Shown: positions 27,824 through 36,027 of the stretch, piece after piece | Position numbering within the stretch: position 1 is the first letter of the stretch | How the letters are laid out: every line of letters begins with the position of its first letter | Source: JACMLD01 sp039919885 | GTDB taxonomy: Bacteria; Bacteroidota; Bacteroidia; Chitinophagales; Chitinophagaceae | Direction of reading: 5' to 3' | Length of the DNA: 64,000 bases | Assembly (NCBI GenBank): GCA_039919885.1 | Contig: JBDSEV010000059.1 | Span: forward strand, 124,001 to 188,000 | The notes under the pieces: model-generated | Told to the model about the DNA's origin: nothing | Databases searched by the model: none | What the model saw: only the letters and a program-made list of their open reading frames with translations | Position numbers and translations under genes: made by a program

Positions 27824-28405
27824 ATGACGCTTGGACAAATTAAAGAAACAACCTGTTCTTCCACTATCAACGCTTCAAAATTTATGGTATTCATCAACGA
27901 AACCTGTGATAAGTTTGAGATCAGTACCCCCATCCGGCAGCTTTGCTTCCTGGCGCAGGTGGGCCACGAGAGCGGGAGCCTTTTTTTTACCGAAGAACTA
28001 GCCAGCGGTGCTGCCTATGAAGGACGTAAAAACCTGGGCAATACCCAGCCTGGCGACGGCATCCGTTTTAAGGGCCGTGGGCTGATACAGATAACCGGGC
28101 GCGCCAATTACAAAGCGGTAGGCGATGCACTGGGCATCAACCTCGTGGCAAACCCTAAACTGCTGGGCGGCAAAAATGTTAATCTCTGCACCAGTGCGCA
28201 GCTGAAAAATGCCGCCATGAGTGCTGGTTGGTACTGGAACAGCCGTAAACTAAATGCCATCGCAGACAAGATAGACATCCGCAAACCTATAGAAACCGGT
28301 ACCAACCTGGAATATTTTATACTGCTCACCAAAAAAATAAATGGTGGCACCAATGGCCTGAATGACCGGCTGAACAGGTACAGCGCAGGGGTAAAATTCT
28401 TTTGA
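27824..28405 (+). CDS. Glycoside hydrolase family 19 (endolysin/chitinase-like)
   Basis: 193-residue GH19 enzyme, similar in length and pattern to phage-type endolysins. Catalytic candidates are E49 (in VGHESGS) and E58 (in FTEELASG); the nine-residue spacing matches bacterial-type GH19 enzymes. Downstream landmarks are YEGRKNLGN, FKGRGLIQITGRANY (85-99) and the C-terminal KKINGGTNGLNDR. It should cleave peptidoglycan or chitin. No signal peptide is seen, so it acts inside, is released by lysis, or is exported by a non-Sec route. It is followed 44 bp later by the metacaspase gene, so the two probably form an operon. Confidence 0.88.
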   Translation: MTLGQIKETTCSSTINASKFMVFINETCDKFEISTPIRQLCFLAQVGHESGSLFFTEELASGAAYEGRKNLGNTQPGDGIRFKGRGLIQITGRANYKAVGDALGINLVANPKLLGGKNVNLCTSAQLKNAAMSAGWYWNSRKLNAIADKIDIRKPIETGTNLEYFILLTKKINGGTNGLNDRLNRYSAGVKFF

Positions 28406-28449
28406 TAATCGAATCAGTAATTATTCCTTAGAAAACTCAACCAATCATA

Positions 28450-29256
28450 ATGAAAAGAGCACTTTTAGTGGGCATCAATAAATACCCCGACCCCAACAAT
28501 AACCTGCATGGCTGTATCAATGACATCAATGATGTGGCGGGTTTTCTAACCGCGCAAAAACAATTTAGTATGCCCGATATCAGGTTGCTGGCAGATGAAC
28601 GCGCCACAAAAGCCAATATCATTGAAAGGCTGACCTGGCTGGTGTCTGGTGCCAAGCCCGGCGACCAGCTATTGTTTCACTACAGCGGTCATGGCGCGCA
28701 AATGGCAACCCGTTCTAAAAAAGGAGAGATAGACGGGCTGGATGAAGTCATTTGTCCGTACGATTTTGACTGGACCGATAACACCGCGCTGAAGGATAAA
28801 GAGTTTGCAAAGATATTCGCCGGCCTGCCGAAAGGCGTTGAATTTATCTGGATTTCAGATTCCTGCCATTCGCAGGATTTATCGCGGGATTTTAAAAAGC
28901 CCGTTCCGGGAATATTTAAAGTAAGGACCATGACACCGCCCGCAGACATTGCCTGGCGAAACATGAGTGCAATGGTATCAGTTGTCCCATCAAAAGCATT
29001 GGCCAAAACCGCAAAAGCGCTTAACCTTGCTCTTATCAGTGGTTGCAAAAGCAATCAGGAAAGTGCAGATGCGGTGTTCAACAAAAGAGCCAATGGCGCC
29101 CTCACCTATTTCCTTTTAAAATCACTAAATACAAAAACCCCTCCGTCGCTCCGGCAACTGGTAACCACCATCAATAAAAGCTTGCGGAAAATAAAATACC
29201 CGCAGGAACCGCAGGTAGAAGGCAGTGCAACGCTGTTAGACGCCCTTTTTTTCTGA
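28450..29256 (+). CDS. Metacaspase (caspase-family, peptidase C14)
   Basis: 268-residue caspase-fold cysteine protease. The N-terminus KRALLVGINKYPDPNNNLHGC is typical of metacaspases. The catalytic His is H81 (HYSGHGAQ) and the catalytic Cys is C139 (DSCHSQD); D137 precedes it as expected. The remaining sequence is just the p20/p10-like fold, with no fused effector or sensor domain, and there is no signal peptide. Bacterial caspase-like proteins appear in cell-death and anti-phage systems. Here it follows a peptidoglycan-type hydrolase and a nuclease. Role inferred only. Confidence 0.88.
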   Translation: MKRALLVGINKYPDPNNNLHGCINDINDVAGFLTAQKQFSMPDIRLLADERATKANIIERLTWLVSGAKPGDQLLFHYSGHGAQMATRSKKGEIDGLDEVICPYDFDWTDNTALKDKEFAKIFAGLPKGVEFIWISDSCHSQDLSRDFKKPVPGIFKVRTMTPPADIAWRNMSAMVSVVPSKALAKTAKALNLALISGCKSNQESADAVFNKRANGALTYFLLKSLNTKTPPSLRQLVTTINKSLRKIKYPQEPQVEGSATLLDALFF

Positions 29257-29387
29257 GCGATTTGATAAAATTGAGGTAATCATCAAACTGCGCCATCCTG
29301 CAGCATTGCGCAGTACACACTACTGTAACAAGGTAATTTAAGGTTTGAATGGTCCACCTGGCGCTGCAAAAAAAGTTGCCATCGTCT

Positions 29388-30893
29388 TCAACTACCGGCA
29401 ATCGCATCCCCCGGCAATAAAATCCATTCCTTTGAGTAAGGCTTCAGTAATTTGTCGGCCGCTGCAGGTCCCCAGGTACCGGGACCGTAGAACCGCAATT
29501 GTTTGCCTGGATGTTTTTGCCAGGCGTTGATAACGGGCATCACTACTTTCCAGGCCGCTTCCACCTGGTCTGCACGCATAAATAAAGTGGCATCACCTTC
29601 CAGTACATCCAGCAAAAGCGTTTCATATGCCTCTGGTATATCCTGGGTGTAGGCATCCTTGTACATAAAATCCATTTCTACCGGCGTCAGTTTCATCTGC
29701 AAACCGGGTATTTTGCTTTCGAACAGCAGACTGATTTCCTGCTCCGGCTGTATACTGATGATGAGTCGGTTCGGCACCGTATCGTCTTTAAATATTTTGT
29801 AAGGGGAATCTTTGAATTGTATTACAATTACCGAGGCCTGGCGTTGTAACGCTTTGCCCGTCCGCAAAAAAAACGGCACTCCCTTCCATCTTTTGTTATT
29901 GATGAAAAGACGGGCTGCCACATAGGTTTCGGTTACAGATGTGGGTACTACGTGCTCTTCTGACCGATACGCTTTCTGCGGTACGTTATTTACCAATCCA
30001 TCTGTATATTGACCGCGGACTACGTCATTGAAAACGTCTTCCGGTTTATACAGCTGAATGTCTTTCAAAACTTTTGCTTTTACATTGCGGATTAGTTCCG
30101 GTTCATACTTGCCGGGGCACTCCATGGCTATTACGCACAGCAGTTGCAGGAGATGGTTTTGGATCATATCGCGAATGGCGCCGGCGCCGTCGTAATAACC
30201 GCCACGGCTACCCACTGTTACCGACTCCGCTACGGAAATCTGCACATGATCAATAAACTGGTTGTTCCACAATGGCTCAAATACATGATTGGCAAAACGG
30301 AAGGCCAGTATATTCTGAACGGTTTCCTTGCCCAGGTAATGATCAATGCGGTACAGTTGTTTCTCTGCAAACCGTTTTTGCAGAAACTTGTTGAGCGTCT
30401 GCGCCGTAGACAAATCAGTACCGAAAGGTTTTTCAATTACAATGCGGTGCAGGTGGCTGTTTGTACAAAGCTTCTGTTTATACAACCCTTCGGAAATGGT
30501 TTCAATAAACCGCGGTGAAACCGCGTAATAAAACATCCGAACCCCTTGGCGCGGATGCAGCCGTTCAAAATTGTCCAGCTGTTGTTTTAAGTTGCTATAG
30601 GTATCAGGACTCATAAAATCACCCTGCATGTAAAGCAATTTTGCCGAAAATTTTTTCCAGGCTGCTCCATCTGCCTGTCCCGCCCTTGAGAACGTGTTGA
30701 CCCCCGCAAGAAGATCTTTGCTAAATTCTTCCTGCGTGGCCGCCAGGTAGTCGATACAAAGAATATTAAATACATCGGGCAGGTGATTGCCCAAAAATAA
30801 ATTGAATAGCGCGGGTATGAGTTTGCGACGCGTCAGATCGCCCTTCGCTCCAAAAATAACAATGGTTGCAGGATGCAATTTGGTTTCTTTCAT
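29388..30893 (-). CDS. zwf: Glucose-6-phosphate 1-dehydrogenase
   Basis: 501-residue NADP-linked enzyme that starts the oxidative pentose phosphate pathway. Visible are IFGAKGDLTRRKL (Rossmann GxxGDLxxRK, about 14-26) and the active-site RIDHYLGKE (around 181-189, catalytic His). Normal length. gnd and pgl are not adjacent. It converges on the metacaspase gene and diverges from pheT. A -7 box ends just 8 bp before the ATG, implying a very short leader. Confidence 0.95.
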   Translation of the reverse strand: MKETKLHPATIVIFGAKGDLTRRKLIPALFNLFLGNHLPDVFNILCIDYLAATQEEFSKDLLAGVNTFSRAGQADGAAWKKFSAKLLYMQGDFMSPDTYSNLKQQLDNFERLHPRQGVRMFYYAVSPRFIETISEGLYKQKLCTNSHLHRIVIEKPFGTDLSTAQTLNKFLQKRFAEKQLYRIDHYLGKETVQNILAFRFANHVFEPLWNNQFIDHVQISVAESVTVGSRGGYYDGAGAIRDMIQNHLLQLLCVIAMECPGKYEPELIRNVKAKVLKDIQLYKPEDVFNDVVRGQYTDGLVNNVPQKAYRSEEHVVPTSVTETYVAARLFINNKRWKGVPFFLRTGKALQRQASVIVIQFKDSPYKIFKDDTVPNRLIISIQPEQEISLLFESKIPGLQMKLTPVEMDFMYKDAYTQDIPEAYETLLLDVLEGDATLFMRADQVEAAWKVVMPVINAWQKHPGKQLRFYGPGTWGPAAADKLLKPYSKEWILLPGDAIAGS

Positions 30894-30901
30894 ATTGGGT
30901 G

Positions 30902-30909
30902 CAAAGGTA
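30902..30909 (-). promoter_or_regulatory. -7 box of zwf promoter
   Basis: TACCTTTG on the minus strand, 8 bp before the zwf ATG. Transcription would begin at or within a few bases of the start codon. Confidence 0.5.
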
Positions 30910-31048
30910 TAGGGTTTGCGGTATCCGGTTTAAGGCGAAAGGTTAAACGTGCAGGCATAAAAAGCCGAAAGTGCAGAAAGCAGGCGGTTCCAAAATGGGG
31001 AACCATATTCCGTACAGCTTCCAGCTGACGCCTTAGCGCTTTCCGCCC

Positions 31049-31056
31049 TATCTTTG
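31049..31056 (+). promoter_or_regulatory. -7 box of pheT promoter
   Basis: TATCTTTG, 25 bp before the pheT ATG, an exact TAnnTTTG match. Confidence 0.6.
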
Positions 31057-31081
31057 CGCCAATTGAAATTGAATTAACCGT

Positions 31082-33511
31082 ATGACTATTTCTTATAATT
31101 GGCTATCTGAATACCTGCCGGTGGTAATTGAGCCGGAAAGATTGAGCAAAATATTGACTTCACTGGGGCTGGAAGTAGAGCACCTGGAGCAGTATGAAGA
31201 ATTGAAAGGAGGTTTAAAGGGCCTGGTGGTGGGCGAAGTGCTGGAAAGCAACCCGCATCCAAACGCGGATAAATTAAAACTGACCAGGGTATCCGTAGGT
31301 AGCGATCAACATTTACAAATTGTTTGCGGCGCCGCCAATGTAGCCGTCGGCCAAAAAGTGGTGGTTGCTCCTATCGGTAGCACCATTTACCCCAAGAACG
31401 GCGCGCCGGTAACCATGAAACTGGCCAAAATCCGGGGAGAAGAAAGTTACGGAATGATTTGCGCGGAGGACGAAATAGGACTGAGTGACAACCATGCCGG
31501 CATACTGGTATTGCCCGCCAACATAAAAACCGGAACACCCGCAGCCACCTATTTTCAGCCCTATACTGACTGGATATTTGAGATTGGCCTTACGCCCAAC
31601 CGCATGGATGCCATGAGCCACCTGGGCGTAGCAAGGGATGTTTGCGCTTACCTGACGCACCACGATAAAAAAGACAGCAGGGTAAAAGCCCCCAACAGCA
31701 ATAGTTTTAAGCCCGATAACAATAGCCTGTCCATGGCAGTTAGTATCGAAAATAAGCAGGCCTGCCAGCGTTACAGTGGCGTTAGCATCAGCGGCGTTAC
31801 GGTAAAAGAAAGCCCCCTATGGGTACAGCACAAGTTGCGGGCGATCGGCGTCAGGCCTATCAACAATATTGTAGACATTACAAATTTTATCCTGCACGAA
31901 ACCGGGCAGCCCCTGCATGCTTTTGATGCCGCTGCTATCATTGGTAATAAAATAATTGTCAAAAATGTTCCGGAAGGCACCCCATTTATAACGCTCGATA
32001 ATAAAGAACGAAAGCTGGGCAGAGAAGACCTGGTTATCAGCAACAGCGAGCAACCAATGTGTATTGCCGGTGTATTTGGCGGCATTGAGAGCGGCGTTAC
32101 TGCAAGTACCACCAGCATCTTTCTTGAGAGTGCCTGGTTTAACCCGGTAGACATCCGGAAAACATCTTTCCGGCACGGACTGCGGACAGACGCGGCCATA
32201 CGTTTCGAAAAAAATACGGATATCAGTAGTACCGTCAATGTGCTCAAACGCGCAGCCCTGCTGATAAAAGAGGTGGCCGGCGGTACCATCAGTTCGGATA
32301 TTGTGGATGTGTATCCTGATAAAAAAGAAAAAATACAGGTACACCTCAAACACCATTACCTTAAAAAACTGAGTGGTAAAAAATACCACCAGGATACGGT
32401 AAAAGATATACTCACAGGCCTTGGCTTTGAAGTAATGAAAGAGGGCATGGATGATATCTGGGTAGCCGCACCCTACAGCAAGCCCGATATACATTCGCCT
32501 GCCGACGTGGTAGAAGAAATTATGCGCATAGACGGGTACGATAATATTGAAATACCCAGCAGCATTACCATTTCGCCATCGGTTGATGCCGAAGGAAACC
32601 GGTATGTCTATAAAGAAAAAGCAGCCAATTACCTTGCTGGGCTCGGCTTCAATGAAATACTAACCAACTCTATTACCAACAGTGCTTTTTATACTACTGA
32701 AGAATTGAGCACCGCTGTAAAAATGCTGAACAGCCTCAGCGCCGACCTCAATATCATGCGCCCTTCTATGCTGGAAACGGGCCTGCAATCAATAGCGCAC
32801 AACATTAATCGCCGCAATCATAATTTGCGATTTTTTGAATTTGGAAAAACGTACAGCAGCAGCCAACCCGGTGTATACGAAGAATACGAACACCTCAGTC
32901 TCTATATTACGGGACAGGTGCAGGATGACTCCTGGAAAGGCAAGGGGGCCGATAGCGATCTCTACTATGTGAAAGGAACGATAGAACGCGTCTTCAATCT
33001 ATTGGGATGGAAGACGGTATTGTTTTCAAACGCTGTAAACAACAAACTTAATTATTGCATGGAGCTGGTCATCAATGGCACGCTGGTGGCCACACTGGGT
33101 GCGGTCAACAAAAACACGTTGCGTGTTTTTGACATCAAACAACCGGTATGGTTTGCAGATATTAACTGGAGTTCCGTATTGGCCCTGTTACAGCAACGGC
33201 CTGGCATTAAGGCAACCGAATTACCTAGGCAATTGCCGGTGCAGCGTGACCTGGCATTGGTTGTTCCAAAAGCTACGGCATACGATACGCTCGAGAAAAC
33301 CATTCGCCAAATTAAACTGGAAAAATTGCAGGGAATGCAGTTATTTGATGTTTTTGAGAGTGAGAAACTGGGAAAAGATAAAAAATCACTGGCAGTAAGT
33401 TTCACTTTCCTGGACGACGAAAAGACACTGACCGACAAAGAGATTGACGGTATGATGAACAAGATAATGATCGCCATGGAAACCAACTTAAACGCGGAAA
33501 TCAGAAAATAA
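31082..33511 (+). CDS. pheT: Phenylalanyl-tRNA synthetase beta subunit
   Basis: 809-residue beta chain of the alpha2-beta2 enzyme. Domain order: tRNA-binding OB fold (about 40-150), B3/B4 editing domain (about 210-390), B5 (about 410-480), catalytic-like core, and a C-terminal ferredoxin-fold anticodon-binding domain (about 715-808, LPRQLPVQRDLALVVP). Full length. pheS is not adjacent. It is followed by a coiled-coil gene and zapA, a gene order I recall from related Bacteroidota. Confidence 0.96.
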   Translation: MTISYNWLSEYLPVVIEPERLSKILTSLGLEVEHLEQYEELKGGLKGLVVGEVLESNPHPNADKLKLTRVSVGSDQHLQIVCGAANVAVGQKVVVAPIGSTIYPKNGAPVTMKLAKIRGEESYGMICAEDEIGLSDNHAGILVLPANIKTGTPAATYFQPYTDWIFEIGLTPNRMDAMSHLGVARDVCAYLTHHDKKDSRVKAPNSNSFKPDNNSLSMAVSIENKQACQRYSGVSISGVTVKESPLWVQHKLRAIGVRPINNIVDITNFILHETGQPLHAFDAAAIIGNKIIVKNVPEGTPFITLDNKERKLGREDLVISNSEQPMCIAGVFGGIESGVTASTTSIFLESAWFNPVDIRKTSFRHGLRTDAAIRFEKNTDISSTVNVLKRAALLIKEVAGGTISSDIVDVYPDKKEKIQVHLKHHYLKKLSGKKYHQDTVKDILTGLGFEVMKEGMDDIWVAAPYSKPDIHSPADVVEEIMRIDGYDNIEIPSSITISPSVDAEGNRYVYKEKAANYLAGLGFNEILTNSITNSAFYTTEELSTAVKMLNSLSADLNIMRPSMLETGLQSIAHNINRRNHNLRFFEFGKTYSSSQPGVYEEYEHLSLYITGQVQDDSWKGKGADSDLYYVKGTIERVFNLLGWKTVLFSNAVNNKLNYCMELVINGTLVATLGAVNKNTLRVFDIKQPVWFADINWSSVLALLQQRPGIKATELPRQLPVQRDLALVVPKATAYDTLEKTIRQIKLEKLQGMQLFDVFESEKLGKDKKSLAVSFTFLDDEKTLTDKEIDGMMNKIMIAMETNLNAEIRK

Positions 33512-33681
33512 AACTTGTGGGTAAGCTACCTGGGCTGGCTTGCTGGAAATTTAACTTGTAACCTGAAAAACGCCGGATTGAATAAACGTGCGTGCAAAAA
33601 TAAAAGTTTGAATCCTTTACAACGACATTTACAATTGACATCCTGCCCTTTTCAATGCTTGAGTAAACCAACCCATGCGGC

Positions 33682-33969
33682 ATGAATCCATTGGAACAAC
33701 ACATACAACGTATTAATGAAAAGCTCCAGCAATTGCTGAAACAATACCAGTCTGTGCAGAAGGAAAATGAAAAATTAAAAAAAGAATTGACCGATGTCCG
33801 CGGATTGGATACAGCACGCAGCCGGCAGCTGGAGGACCTGGAACAAAAGGTGTCGATTCTTAAAACGGCTACCAATAATATGAATGAGGCAGATAAAAAA
33901 GACCTGGAAAAAAGACTCAATCATTACATAAAAGAAATAGACCGCTGCATTGCAGTGCTGAGCGAGTAA
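33682..33969 (+). CDS. Small coiled-coil protein upstream of zapA
   Basis: 95 residues, nearly all charged or heptad-patterned: a long coiled coil (about 5-55) and a second helix (70-92). No membrane segment. Placed between pheT and zapA on the same strand, so a role with ZapA in cell division (ZapB-like) is plausible but rests on context only. The ATG at 33682 has no strong Shine-Dalgarno site. Confidence 0.75.
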   Translation: MNPLEQHIQRINEKLQQLLKQYQSVQKENEKLKKELTDVRGLDTARSRQLEDLEQKVSILKTATNNMNEADKKDLEKRLNHYIKEIDRCIAVLSE

Positions 33970-33971
33970 CG

Positions 33972-34226
33972 TTATACCCGCTTAACCAGCCGAACCTGCA
34001 TTTCATCCTGGCCGTGTGACAACCACAACGTATAAACGCCGTATGGCAAATCATTGAGGTTACGCCAGGTAAGTTCATTTTCAACTTTTGCCACATCCTT
34101 TTCAAATGTGCTGCAAATGCTGCCTTTATCGTCTTTCAAAACAGCTTTTAAAAATGCCGGAGCAGGAGCGAAGACTTCAAATTTCAGGAAATCGATAAAT
34201 ACGGGGGACTTAACTTTGGCGAACAT
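33972..34226 (-). CDS. Hypothetical protein with a beta-sandwich-like tail
   Basis: 84 residues on the strand opposite to its neighbours, ending 3 bp from the coiled-coil gene stop. The C-terminal half (LNDLPYGVYTLWLSHGQDEMQVRLVKRV region) has the look of a short Ig-like or type IX sorting-domain-like strand pattern (LPxGxYxL...). No signal peptide. No family recognised with certainty; it could be a real conserved gene or a coincidental frame. Confidence 0.55.
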   Translation of the reverse strand: MFAKVKSPVFIDFLKFEVFAPAPAFLKAVLKDDKGSICSTFEKDVAKVENELTWRNLNDLPYGVYTLWLSHGQDEMQVRLVKRV

Positions 34227-34339
34227 GGACGTTGGTTTTAGCGGTGGTGGAAAGTTTTTTCATAGTCGGATATTGGACAAATATGTCCGTTAGTAAAGTG
34301 TGAATAAATATATAAAATCATTTTGAAACAAGCAAGTGT

Positions 34340-34624
34340 ATGGCTGAACTAATTCCAATTAATCTTTTGCTGGCAGACCGTACATTTCGTGTGCGCGTAG
34401 AACCAAAGGATGAAGAGATTGTACGGAAAACCATTAAAGTTATCAACGATAAGATAATTGAGTTTAAAACCCAGTTTGCCGGCAAGGATATGCAGGATTA
34501 CATCAGCATGGTAATACTCTGGTACGCTACCCAGCAATCTGGTGGCAGCCTGCCAGCGGTCAATGAAATAACTGCCCGCCTGGAGAAACTGGAATTATTG
34601 ATTGATAAAGGACTCGAAGAATAA
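34340..34624 (+). CDS. zapA: Cell division protein ZapA
   Basis: 94-residue ZapA-family protein, which binds and bundles FtsZ. The N-terminal beta domain (IPINLLLADRTFRVRVEPKDE, about 4-24) and a C-terminal coiled coil (about 72-92) match the family. An independent start at 34340, with no overlap with its neighbours. Confidence 0.88.
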   Translation: MAELIPINLLLADRTFRVRVEPKDEEIVRKTIKVINDKIIEFKTQFAGKDMQDYISMVILWYATQQSGGSLPAVNEITARLEKLELLIDKGLEE

Positions 34625-34628
34625 CAAG

Positions 34629-34654
34629 CATGCCCCCGGTAAACCAGGGGCATG
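34629..34654. terminator. Hairpin between convergent zapA and tlpA-like genes
   Basis: Perfect 8-bp arms CATGCCCC (34629-34636) and GGGGCATG (34647-34654) with a 10-base loop. There is no T-run on either strand, so it may be a weak or factor-assisted terminator. Confidence 0.4.
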
Positions 34655-34688
34655 GGCGCACTCTACAATAAATCTTGCAATATTTTTA

Positions 34689-35840
34689 CTAATCCGGATA
34701 AATGGTTGCCAGTTTTTCACCGAGCGCTTCGCCGCGCAGGTTTTTTGCAATAATTTTTCCGGTGGGGTCAAGCAACAGGTTTTGAGGAATGGCCTCTATG
34801 CCGTATTGACGCGCAACTGCATTGTCCCAGAATTTGAGATCAGATACATGCCACCACTTCAGCTGGTCATCCTGGATGGCTTTTAACCACTTGTCCTTCG
34901 CTCCTGGCCGGTCCAGCGAAACACTCAGTACCTGGAATCCTTTGCCTTTGTACTTGTTGAAGGTTGTAACCAAGTTAGGATTTTCTGCCCTGCAGGGGCC
35001 GCACCAGCTGGCCCAAAAATCTACCAGCAGGTATTTACCCCTGAATGACCGCAGCGCCACCGGCTTTCCAAGCGTATCGTCCTGGATGAAGTCGAGCGCC
35101 AACTGGCCAATGGCCGTTTTTTTACTGGTAACTATTTTTTCCTGCATCTCTTTACCCGACGGCGACTGGCGCGTAGCAGCTGGCAAAGATTTAAAGACAG
35201 GTTCTATTTTGCTCACATCCATTTCATACCCCGCCCAGTTCCTCAGGGCATAGATTGCCAATGGGGAAGAGAGATTGTTTTTGACATACCCGCCGTATAC
35301 TTTCTCATTGGCTTCGCCGTCAATACTGTCTATCTGGGCTTCCAGCCTTTTCATGGCGGTGTCATTTTTGCTTTTTCGTGCTGCCGAGAAGTCTTTGTAC
35401 AGGGCAGCCAGGCGGGTATCGTAAGGTTTTGCCATTTCCTGCAGCTTGCGGTATTCAGCATCTGCTTTGGAATTAGCAACTACCACGTTTGCAAACGAAT
35501 CCACGGAGGCTACGGTAATATTGCCGGGTTCCAGGAAAACGATCGCGTAGTCGCGCTTGCTGTTTACCGGAATAATGTTGGTGCCGCTCCCGCCTGCTTT
35601 ATAACGGATGTGCAGCTGGGCCTGTACTGCTTCGGTAACATTTCCCTTGAAATGGTAACTGTCTTGTTTTACCAGTACACTGTCGGAAATGCGCTGGTTA
35701 TTTATCATATAATTCAGGTAGACCCATTCTACCGGCGCTTTCAGGTTGCTGATATCGCCGGTTAAAGTAAACCCGGAAGATTGTGCCAGCAGGTTATTAC
35801 CAACGATGGCGCCGATGAGCAAAAAAGATAGTCGTTTCAT
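34689..35840 (-). CDS. TlpA-type periplasmic thiol-disulfide protein with DUF4369 domain
   Basis: 383 residues: signal peptide (about 1-19, ending LLAQ), a DUF4369-like N-terminal domain (about 25-130), a helical linker, and a C-terminal thioredoxin domain (about 240-383) with active site WCGPC inside FWASWCGPCRAENP. Such proteins reduce or isomerise disulfides in the periplasm, often in cytochrome c maturation or redox defence. It lies between zapA and rny but on the opposite strand. Confidence 0.9.
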   Translation of the reverse strand: MKRLSFLLIGAIVGNNLLAQSSGFTLTGDISNLKAPVEWVYLNYMINNQRISDSVLVKQDSYHFKGNVTEAVQAQLHIRYKAGGSGTNIIPVNSKRDYAIVFLEPGNITVASVDSFANVVVANSKADAEYRKLQEMAKPYDTRLAALYKDFSAARKSKNDTAMKRLEAQIDSIDGEANEKVYGGYVKNNLSSPLAIYALRNWAGYEMDVSKIEPVFKSLPAATRQSPSGKEMQEKIVTSKKTAIGQLALDFIQDDTLGKPVALRSFRGKYLLVDFWASWCGPCRAENPNLVTTFNKYKGKGFQVLSVSLDRPGAKDKWLKAIQDDQLKWWHVSDLKFWDNAVARQYGIEAIPQNLLLDPTGKIIAKNLRGEALGEKLATIYPD

Positions 35841-36027
35841 TTGTATTATTTAGTTCGGGCAAATTACGTCAACCGGTTCATGCACTTCAACGCTTTATGA
35901 AAATTTCAACACTTATAATATGCGCTATCTTTTGTATTTTCGCCCATTACCTGATTTATTCTATTCATTTCTATGCATTTGGAGAGAGAAAATAAAAGGA
36001 TTGTAAACCGTATTAAAAACAAATTCA

